Source of the DNA: Linderina pennispora
Lineage: Eukaryota > Kickxellomycota > Kickxellomycetes > Kickxellales > Kickxellaceae
Assembly (NCBI RefSeq): GCF_002104995.1
Contig: NW_024468261.1
Location: 186,001 to 250,000 of the forward strand
Direction: 5' to 3'
DNA length: 64,000 nucleotides
Of the stretch, positions 1-8,881 are shown piece after piece. The translations under genes and the position numbers were made by a program. The notes under the pieces are model-generated. The model saw only the letters and a list, made by a program, of their open reading frames with translations, was not told the origin of the DNA and made no database searches. Numbering within the stretch: the stretch's first letter is position 1; each line of letters opens with the position of its first letter.

Positions 1-610
1 AGAGAAAGACACCGGCCAAGTCCAAGGCCCGGAAGTGAACGTAGCGCTGACTAGATAGTTGAAGCATGCTTGTCGCACTTTGTCGCATTTTTAATTTTAG
101 CGTCTCTGCAACCCTGTCGGCGACACGCTGCTATTGACGGACTCGGCGATTGTCGGCTAGGCGCGGTTCCCAAATCGGCCAAGAACCGCAGGTTTTTTGG
201 TCGGAGAAAGGCAAGTCGCCTACTTTTTTTTGTCCGCACCAGCGCCAGTGCCAACCGCACGCGTTTTGTGCTTGACCCCAGAAAGGAGCGAGGAATGGTG
301 GACCGGGTTCCCTGCCTCTTGTTCTTCTTTGTGGTTTCTCTATTTCAATTAAATTCAGCTCTCTTTTTTCGACACCAGCGTAGCAAAACTCTCGTGTGGT
401 TTCCTACCTTTCCCCTTGATTTACGACACCCACTCTCTTTCTTCACGAATCGGATATCCTCTCGTTTTCTGTGCCAACAACCTCCTCCTTTCTCCCCCGT
501 TCGAGAGGGCACCGACACTTTCACTTCATACTCACTTTTCCCTCTTTCTTCCGCCCACAGCTATTTCAACCACTTTATTATAACGAGCACCGCACACGAG
601 CCTTAACCTT
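1..610. other. No supported gene; upstream region of the 611 gene
   Basis: Pyrimidine-rich sequence leads up to the start codon at 611. An open frame covers 70-606 on the + strand, but its translation is low-complexity Phe/Ser/Arg-rich text with no recognisable domain, so I do not call it. The stretch is best read as promoter and 5' leader of the gene that follows. Confidence 0.5.
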
Positions 611-2472
611 ATGATGATGATGATGATGGAAGCACCGTCGTCGACACTCATCGTGTGCGTGTCCCTGGGCGTCATTGCGATCGTGACGCTGCTGATTACT
701 GGCGTATTGCTGCTGCTCCGGCGTAGCCAGCACAAGAGCCCGCAGGGTAAGTTCTAGCTTGCGAGTACAGATAGGGCCTTCAATTAGTTGCTGTTGCCGC
801 ATGGCATAATGGAGGCAAGCCCACGCCTAAGCCACAGCGGGCATGAATGGTCTCCTCCCTCGCCTCGTTGCCCCCTCCCCAGACGCTGTTAAACTGAGAT
901 CCTTGCATAGTTGCCACTATGCCCTGGGGAAGAGGCATTGCGGGCTGGGGGACCATGCCTTAATTCGCGTGCCGGCCCTACTGCGCTATTGCAGACAGTA
1001 TTCTGCGCAAATGCTTTTCAGCAACGCGGGCGGTGTCGTCAAAACAGGCTACTGCTGTCATTGAAAGGAAAAGCTGGGGGAGGAGCACGGCTGGCACTAA
1101 AAAATTTCACTGCTGTAGACGACCTGGAGCAGGGCACGGAGAATAGCAGCGAGCGGCAGCCGCTGCTGAATGACGCGTCGATTCGGACGCGGTACGCACA
1201 GGACTCGAACGAGTTTGCGAGGCCGTTCATTGTGCGCGAGGGCGGACTGTCGCCGAACGCCGGGTCGACAGCCATTGGCAGCGCAATGGGGTTCAGTCCC
1301 GTCGAGAATGTAGTGACGATTGTGCCCAGCGACTCGTCGGATTCAGAGTCGAGCGCTGACTCGTGCTCAACCGCGCCAAACTCTGGCAATGGTAAGTTGC
1401 CAAAAAAAAAAAAAACGATTTTCCAGTGCTCCTTTGGGGGAGCTGGCCGTGGATCGGGATACATCCAGACACTTTGCATTGAAATGCGACTTTGTTGTAG
1501 CAGCAGAGGATGCACACGCTGGGATCGCCACGAAGCCAGCTGAGACACCCAGCGTCGTCGTGGACGAGGTTGCCGAGCCCATGCAGGAGGCAAAGAGGGA
1601 CGAGAATGTGTCTGCGCAGGACTCTGGCAGCGAGGCGGTGGCGAGTGAAAGCGTGGTCCTACCCCGCAGCACCGCCATCGGCGAGCCCAGAGCGGCGCCC
1701 ATGCCAGTACACACACGGTTTTCATTTACGCAGCTGTCCGAGTCCGAGGACACCGACATGACCACCGATGATGACGAGGAGAAGCCAGCAACGAGGACGT
1801 TTGCTGATGTGACCGCGAAGCGGCTGGGCAGGCGCGAGCCGTCGCAGAGCTCGGGCGACACTGCGGTGATGTCAGGTAAGGCTGGTCCGCAGAGCACGGC
1901 GCAGGGCCCACGGCAGCGGGGATTCACGCTGAACGCACAGGCCAAGGCATTTCGTGCCGAACAAGCTGCGGCACAGCTCGGGATCGGTCAGCCGGGTGAC
2001 GACGCAATCTCGCGCGTCATTCGGCAACAGCCTTACCTACAGCAACGTCGTCAAGCAGCTGAGCGCGCCGCAGATGCAGGCACTGGGCCGGTCGGTCTCA
2101 GGGCAGCTCTGCAGCGCGGGCCGAAACTGGGATCGCGTACGAGCTTCTCGGAGAGGGCGGCTGCGAATGGTGGCAGGGAGCAGCAGCAGGCGTCGCAGCC
2201 AGGCGGGCGGACGGTCGACGGCGGCAGTGTCGAACAAGCGGTGCCGGTTCTGGCCGAGCTGCAACAACAAGAACTGCAAATACGTGCACCCGTCGCAGAC
2301 GTGCAGGATGTACCCGGACTGCAGCTACAGCAACCACTGCATCTACATCCACCCGAGCGACACCCACAAGATCAACATCATGCTGTCGCGCGGCAACAGC
2401 CGCCGCTCCAAGCGCAGCCAGCAGGACATTCTGCGCCTCAACAACCTCGAGGCCTATGTTGCCGACAACTGA
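611..2472 (+). CDS. Membrane-anchored protein with C-terminal Nab2/ZC3H14-type CCCH zinc fingers
   Basis: Exon 1 (611-746) encodes six Met codons, then a strong hydrophobic segment at residues ~12-36 followed by Arg-Arg, which looks like a signal anchor. Introns at 747-1118 and 1392-1500 both have GTAAGT-like donors and TAG acceptors, and both join in phase 1. The middle is acidic and Ser-rich. The last ~75 residues hold two zinc fingers: CRFWPSCNNKNCKYVH (C-x5-C-x4-C-x3-H) and CRMYPDCSYSNHCIYIH (C-x5-C-x5-C-x3-H), spacings typical of the poly(A)-binding Nab2/ZC3H14 family. A +1 break near 1990-2010 can be read as atc/att. No stop or credible new start separates the membrane part from the fingers, but two adjacent genes cannot be excluded. 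Function is unassigned; RNA binding is inferred from the fingers. Confidence 0.55.
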
Positions 2473-2565
2473 GCCCCCTGTGTCGCTCGTATATTTCCAA
2501 ACCAGCTTCCTGTTTTATTCCCATATTACAAAAATGCTCCAAAAAAGACAGGGATCCTGTGTGGC

Positions 2566-3256
2566 CTAATCCCGACGGTACCGGTCACTGCGGTATGCCG
2601 GTGACGGCGTGCGCGAGTCCGATCTGGCGGCCTGCGGCGGCCGATCTTCAAATTCGCGTCTCCGACGCTCCTCGCGCTCCACGCGGCGCATCTCGCGCAG
2701 GGTCAGATCCTGGCCGTCAAACAGCGACTTGACCAGCGAGCGCGACGGCTTCCTGATGTGCATAAAGTTGCAGTATCCGCCACGGTTGCACTCGCCATTG
2801 TCGTATTGCCGGCAGCACGCTTCGCGGAAATCCGTCACCGGCGACAGCTCCGCCCACACCGGCAGCCCGCCGTAGTACCGGTTGTTGAGCGAGTCGACGG
2901 CCTTTTGCGCGTCGTCTTCGCGTCCGGTACTTGACGTACACGTTGCCCAGAAGGTGGTCGCCGACGTTGTCGCACACCTTCAGCTCCTCGATCTCGCCGT
3001 ACTTTGCCAGCTCCAGAAACATGTCCTCATAAAAGTCCTCGAAATGCTGCTGGATTTCGTCGTCCTTCAATTGGCAGTCGGGCTTCAGCGACGGGTTCTT
3101 GTACATGTTCGATACCAGAATTGTCTGCGAGTATGTCGGCTTCACGTGCCGCCGCGAGCACCGGTCGCCGTGCCTGCACGACCCGATCTTGTGGTAGAAC
3201 GAGCAGTGCACCTTGTCCTTCTCTGTGCCGAAAATTGACGCCAAATGCTCAGCCAT
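2566..3256 (-). CDS. U2AF1: U2AF small subunit (splicing factor U2AF35)
   Basis: The small subunit of the U2 auxiliary factor recognises the 3' splice-site AG as a heterodimer with U2AF65 in the nucleus. The protein starts [20 protein letters not shown] and has a first CCCH finger ([20 protein letters not shown]), a central UHM/RRM-like domain with the [16 protein letters not shown] helix region, then a second CCCH finger ([24 protein letters not shown]). The C terminus is Arg/Ser-rich and shorter than in animals. The UHM is interrupted by one extra base at 2920-2921; reading acg/acc once restores [19 protein letters not shown]. Its stop lies 93 bp from the stop of the convergent gene at 611-2472. 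Confidence 0.93.
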
Positions 3257-4321
3257 GCTGCCAGTACTACTAGTGTAAAAAAAGTCGAGTGAGGGTGAAA
3301 TGGCGTGCACTCGGAGTCGAAGCTGCCAGCACCTTTGCCCCTTGTGGCTCAGCTCGGCTCGCAGAGCGGGCATTGATCCATCGCCAGCCGCGGCACGTGA
3401 AGCCGGACCAATGAATGTGCGTCACAAGCGGGAAGCGTTGGGGCGAGGCGGCAGAAAGAAGGCCAGAAAGCTTTTTCTTCGTAGCTGGCCCGCGAGGCGG
3501 AAAAATTAGTCGTGGCTTTTTGCCTTTTGGCCAGACCCACAGCCCGCCAAGTCTCAGAAAATAGGAGAAAAAAAATTTTTTTTTTCGTTCTATCAACGGG
3601 CGCCGGCGTGGTTCTGGCGCGCTCCTCAAATAAAAACCGTCCACCTCCGTCCCGCTCCCTCAACCCCCAGCTCGTTTTATTCGTGTCCGACGCGTCTTTC
3701 TGCCCCCTGTGTCGCCTGGCCCTCACCTAACCCAGCTTGCCCGACGCAATCTGCCCAATACCGCCCAGGACAAATCCACGCGTCCCCTGTTCCCATATCC
3801 AATCTGTCGGAGCGCAAAAATCGTTCCACCTCTATATCTACGACCCGATTTTTGTCGCCCGTTTCAGCAATATTTTCGACTTTTTCTCTTTTTCCTCCAT
3901 CTCCCCCCTCTATTTCATACGCGTGTTTGCGAGCATTTTTATCGCGGCTATAGCGCTGGATTTGTCTGTCCCGGATATTTCGCCTCGCTATTAAGTGGTA
4001 GGTTGTCCAAAAAACATGTTTTTCTTGCTGCGTCCGGCGCCATATGGCGCGCGTCCCTAATCCCCTGGTGCACATACACCCGTCGCTCCTCCCCCATCTG
4101 CAGAGAGGTTGGAGGGGAAGCGAGATAGGGAGGTTTGTTTCTGGCGTAGTGGTTTTATTCTTATCATTAATTTTTGTAACTAAATACACTTTCAAACGTG
4201 CGCTTCCATCTCCTTAGCTCCAACCCTATCTGGAAACTCCATCTCTTTCTCTTTCTCTTCTTTTTCCTACTCCAACGGCAGCAGCAGCACCACACAAAAA
4301 CCTTCGAATCAAAGGCAGGGC
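3257..4321. promoter_or_regulatory. Divergent intergenic region between U2AF1 and the BET gene
   Basis: About 1.06 kb separates two divergent start codons. It holds A- and T-runs near 3566-3588 and long C/T-rich tracts from ~3640 to 3930 and ~4230 to 4300, directly upstream of the BET start. Open frames here have no recognisable product. I infer it carries both promoters and a pyrimidine-rich 5' leader for the + strand gene; no discrete factor site can be defended by eye. Confidence 0.4.
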
Positions 4322-6843
4322 ATGATGGCGAGTGAAGGCAATACCTCGAATGGAGATATTCCAATTAGCATCGATATCGCGTCGCCGGAGCAGATCGCAA
4401 CAGCAGCGCTCGCCCCTAGCGGCGATGTTGCCACAACACAGAAGCGGCCCGTCGACGACGGAACCACGGACATAGACATGGGCAGTTCGCAGCCATCTCA
4501 GCAACCGGCAGCACCTGTGGAGACAAAACCTAACGGGCACACAGCAGCAGCGTCCGATATGGACGTCGACCAGGACAGTTTGGAACCAGCAGCCAAGCGA
4601 GTGCGGGTAGAGTCGCCAAAGCCTGAGGATACTGCTGGCCTTGTTTCGACGCCTGAGAACAAGGAGAGTTTTGCGCCGGTCGCGTCAGAACCTGTCCCGG
4701 CCAAGACTGAAGCCCCTGTTCCTGCCGCCGTGGCTGCACCTGCCCCAGACGCTGTGGCAGCCCCTGCTCCTGCTCCCGCGTCGGCCTCCACCCCAGCTCC
4801 GGCCCCGGCACCAGCCCCGGCACAACTACACCGGACTGAGATTCTGATGACAAAGGAACAGCACAAGTATTGCACGGCGATGCTTAGGGCACTAAAAAAG
4901 CACCGCGACGCCGGACCGTTCCTGAAGCCAGTTGACGTGGTCGCGCTGAATATCCCCGACTACGTGAACATCATCAAGTACCCAATGGATCTGAGCACGA
5001 TCGAGAACAAGCTCAAGGGCCGTCTGTACGCAGACACGCAAGGATTCACGGACGACCTGCGGCTGATGTTCAACAACGCCTATATTTACAACGGGACGCG
5101 AGTCAGTGGTTGGGAACATGGCAGGTAATCTCGAGGCGATGTTTGATACGCAGATAAAGAAGATGCCGACAGGGCTTGATACCGCGCTTGCGGAGCACAA
5201 CCGGCATTCCTCTGACACCAGCGGCGGCCGGCGGTCCAGCTCGGTGTCGCGGCCCAAGCGTGAGGCCCATCCGCCCCCCAGCCGCGACGTGCCCAGCTCT
5301 GGGCGGAAAAAGTCGATGCCATCGGACCCGCAGCTGCGCTTCTGCCTGAATGTGGCCAAGGACTTTATGAAGAAGAGCAACTTCAACATTGCGTATCCGT
5401 TCTTGGAGCCCGTCGACCCGGTGGCCATGAACTGCCCCGACTACTTTGACATTATCAAGCAGCCGATGGATCTGACGACGATGAAGAAGAAGCTGGAGCG
5501 CGGTGCGTACCAGAACGCGCTCGACTTTGATTCTGATATGCGCCTTATGTTCCGCAACTGCTACACATACAACCCGCCCGGACACCCCGTGCATGAGGCA
5601 GGACGGGCACTGGAGGCTCGGTTCGACCAAAAGTGGACCGAGCTGCCGGTAGCAAGCTCGGCCCGTGCTAGCCAGTCACCGGCGCCGCACCCGTCGGCAG
5701 GCGCACCACCGCCTCTCCCGCCCTCGTTCTCTGTCAGTGGCGGCACGGCCATTGCACATTCGCAGTCCTTTCTCGCGGTCACACTCGCCTCCAGTCGGCG
5801 GCGAGGACGAGTTTGACAAGCATGTGTACACTCTCGACGACGAGATCGACATTGATGCGCGTAGCCAGTCGTCGCAGACAGACGAGATCCGCAGCCTGGA
5901 GCTCAAGGTGCAGAGCATGGCGCGGCAGCTGGAGGAGCTGAAGCGGTCTGAAGGCACAAAGCGGCGGCCGTCGTACGGCGGCGTCAGCGGCGGCACCCCG
6001 CGGCGTCCCAGTGTCGGCTCAGCGCGGTCGGCAACCCGATCTCCGCCGCCGCCTCTGTCGGCACCGCCTACCTCGATGTCGCATCGGCGAGTCGGCTCGA
6101 ATGCGACGTCACCAATCTCATCGACTGCTCCCATGGGCGTTGCTGGCTCGGGCCGTGGACGCGGCACGCCTGGCAGGCGCCGTGGATCGCGTGGGCGCGG
6201 AGCGCGCGGAGCAGCGGCAGGCATGACCCGCGAGGAGTTTGCAGGAATGGAGGACGCTCTGTACAGCGCGCCTCCAACTGGTGGTTCGGGACGCGGGCGC
6301 GGGCGCCGCCGTCGTGGCAGCATTGAGTCGCTGGAGCTGACGCTGGACCAGAAGCGGGCGCTGAGCGGGCGGATCGAGGAGCTGGACCCGAACCGTCTGC
6401 GGGTAGCGCTGATGATTATCAAGTCGGCGTACCCGGATCTGAACGAAGACGAGGAGGAGATTGAGCTGGACATTGACACGCTGGACCACTTCACGCTGCG
6501 CAAGCTGTACGAGTACGTGGTGCTGAGCCGCGAGGAGGCGGCGCGCGAAGCAATCCAGCGCAACAACGCGCAGCATGCGGAGCGGCGAGCTGGCAACAAT
6601 GGCACCAGCAGCAGCAACCAGTCGGCGCTGGCGGCACCGGTGCAGCCATCGGCGCACCCGCGGCCGGACGAGGCGGTGCAACGGCGTATCAACCAGCTGG
6701 ACGAGAAGCTGAAGCGGCTGGACTCGACCCGGCAGTACGACCGGAGCGGCTCTGGGCGCGCCAAGGGCATGGGATTCGATTCGAGCTCGAGCGGCGAGAG
6801 CGGGTCGTCGGACTCTGAAGATTCAGGTGATCATTCTGACTAA
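4322..6843 (+). CDS. BDF1: BET family double-bromodomain protein (BDF1-like)
   Basis: A chromatin reader that binds acetylated histone tails and links them to transcription. Domain order: a low-complexity Pro/Ala-rich N terminus (~170 residues); bromodomain 1 (from LMTKEQHKYCTAMLRAL, with PMDLSTIENKL and NAYIYN, the Asn that contacts acetyl-lysine); a linker; bromodomain 2 (LRFCLNVAKDFMKK, PMDLTTMKKKLE, NCYTYN); a basic Arg/Gly-rich stretch; the NET domain (LTLDQKRALSGRIEELDP to TLDHFTLRKLYEYV); and an acidic Ser-rich tail. Two +1 breaks occur: acg/acc at 5098-5099 in bromodomain 1 and tcg/tcc at 5762-5763 after bromodomain 2. Reading each as one base gives one continuous protein of ~840 residues, normal for fungal BET proteins. 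Confidence 0.93.
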
Positions 6844-8094
6844 GCATTTGTCGCATTCCCATGTTGCTGTTGCTGTTGCTATTGCTGGCTGTGTTTGTTC
6901 CTTTGCTTCTGGACCTGTTCCTTTTTGGAGCATTTTTCTCACCATTTGCGGCTTTTGTTGCGTCTTCACTTGTGTTTCTGCCGAACCTTGGACCGTGCTC
7001 AGGTGCGGACTCTGGGGGGAGGCGGGTTTGCTGTCTTCTTCTGTCTCTGTTTGCAACATGCAATCCGATCTTCTCCTTGTCACTGCTCAGTATTCTCTCT
7101 CTCTCTCTCTCTCTCGCCTCCCTCCGATCATCTCCCCTTTACCTTCGCATACACAGACACGCACACAGACTTGACCCGTACACACACTCTCGCATATCAC
7201 CTTCCGTTTCTGGAATGGAGACCCTCCATCCGACACTCTTTGCGCCTACTCTACATTGCGATGCGCTTTTTCTCACTTCTTGCGGCCGATCCTTTTTCAG
7301 TGGGCTTTTGGGCTTGCTCGGACATTGCGGTTCTCCGAGCGATGGGCTGGGTTGGGTTGGATTTGTTTCAGTTTTATGGCTGGATCTTTATCTGAGGACC
7401 CCTGTTTTTGGAGTTTCGGACTGATCATCGGTTTCTGCGGCGGTTCGTGAGAGAGGGGAGAGAGAATATTGAGCGGTGATACACAATGGAGGTGCGGCTG
7501 GAGCTCCCACTGTTGCCTCACTCATGTGTGGTGGTGGCTGGCTCGGCTGCATATATGATCTGGGGGCTGTTGCAGGTGGAGGGAGGGAGAAGGTGGTGGA
7601 CATACAGAAATGCTGGGTGGTGGACTTGCAGAAACGCTGGGTGGGGGACTGCTCTGTGGGGACAGGCTGGGCGCAATTGCAAAGAGCCGGCGGTGGCAGC
7701 GGCAGGCACTTGGCTAGCATGGCATGGCAATGTGCATGGGAACGACATGTGTGCTTGTGTCGGTTTTGATGCTGCCTGGATATCCAGCCCCCTGCTATGT
7801 TGTGGCACGGAGGAGGTGGTGGCTGTCATTCGCACTAGTTAAAAATAATACAGACCCTTCCCGCGGGCTATTTTTCAATACGTTTCTCTATTTTGTTCCA
7901 ACGCGAATGTACTATATCCGCCCCGTATGCTCACCACGGCCTCCCATCCACCCACCTGGCCCTGGCAATGACAAATCTTTAGCAGGATCAAACTCTGATA
8001 CATCAACATCGTTGCTGAAGTCGGCTGATATGCGTTGTTCCATTCTTGCTAACACCACCACATGGTCCTATTCTGCTCTTTCTTGTCACACGCG
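6844..8094. other. Intergenic region without a supported gene
   Basis: The stretch is T-, C- and CT-rich with several overlapping open frames, none giving a recognisable or compositionally normal protein. A GC-poor patch near 7840-7900 precedes the next gene. A good-looking splice acceptor (cacatatag) ends at 8114, so an upstream exon of the next gene may hide here, but I cannot identify one. Confidence 0.4.
7094..7116. repeat. (CT)n dinucleotide microsatellite
   Basis: About eleven CT units in tandem within the pyrimidine-rich region downstream of the BET gene. Confidence 0.85.
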
Positions 8095-8784
8095 ATGGCA
8101 CCGATTTCACATATAGCTCTAAAGCGGGCGATGAAGCAGAAGCTGCAGCAAAAGGCGCGTGGCGGCGGACGCGGGTCGGCGACTGGGGGCGGTGGAGTGC
8201 GACGTGCGGGAGGATCGGGCGGGGCCGGGGACATCAGCCGGCGGTCAAGCACGTCGCGGGCCGGGACGGACATCCTGGCGCACCTGCAGGAGCTGAAGGC
8301 CAAGGAGAAGCAGGTGCTGGGACGCAGCAGCGGAACGGAGGAAGTGGCTCGGCAGGTGAAGCGGGACTCGCAGCAGGCGAGCGAGCACCGGGCGCAGGTA
8401 GGGCAGATGATGGCGCGCGTGCGGGCGACGGCGATTGACCTGGGCGTGCAGAAGCAGACGATGATGGCGTTTGAGCAGAAGCTGGCGGCTGGGTCGGCGC
8501 GCGAGCAGGATATGCTGGAGCTGGAGCGCGTCAACGGCGTAAGGGCGCTGGTTGGGCTGCCGGCGCTGCCCCCGCCGCCGGTGGCTACGCACGGGGTCAG
8601 GCAGGCGTCGTCGCGGCCCGGCACGCCCATGTATGCCGGATCGCCGGTCAATCTGCCGCCGGCGGGCGTGCATCACCGGCGGGCGGTGGCTAGTAGTCGC
8701 GCAGATGACGGAGATGATGATGAGGTGCAGGACATGGATCTGGAGGATGGCGAATTGTCCGAGGACGGCGAGCTGGCCGAGTAG
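8095..8784 (+). CDS. Hypothetical basic coiled-coil protein with acidic tail
   Basis: About 229 residues from the ATG at 8095; an in-frame ATG at 8062 would add eleven hydrophobic residues. The N terminus is Gly/Arg-rich and the middle (~60-145) is charged and Gln-rich with heptad character. A short motif GLPALPPPP follows, and the protein ends in an acidic run (EVQDMDLEDGELSEDGELAE). The coiled coil followed by a Leu/Pro motif and a DMDL-type acidic end loosely recalls the C-terminal half of RPRD/Rtt103 proteins, but no CID domain is visible upstream, so that is only a guess. Codon use resembles neighbouring genes. Function unknown. Confidence 0.6.
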   Translation: MAPISHIALKRAMKQKLQQKARGGGRGSATGGGGVRRAGGSGGAGDISRRSSTSRAGTDILAHLQELKAKEKQVLGRSSGTEEVARQVKRDSQQASEHRAQVGQMMARVRATAIDLGVQKQTMMAFEQKLAAGSAREQDMLELERVNGVRALVGLPALPPPPVATHGVRQASSRPGTPMYAGSPVNLPPAGVHHRRAVASSRADDGDDDEVQDMDLEDGELSEDGELAE

Positions 8785-8881
8785 ACGAAAAGCAAGAGCC
8801 GTTTTTTTTGGCTGTGTGTGCCTCATATACGTTTTTGTTTTCATTCACAGTCGCAAAAGTCTAGAAATTTGAGCATAAAGT

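Noticed and set aside
70-606. 178-residue ORF at the left edge
   Set aside because: Low-complexity translation, no homology and no splice link; it overlaps the expected leader of the 611 gene.
6861-7424. 187-residue Leu/Phe-rich ORF that could be a membrane protein
   Set aside because: Its hydrophobicity follows from the T/C-rich base composition and the CT microsatellite; three frames in the region are open alike.
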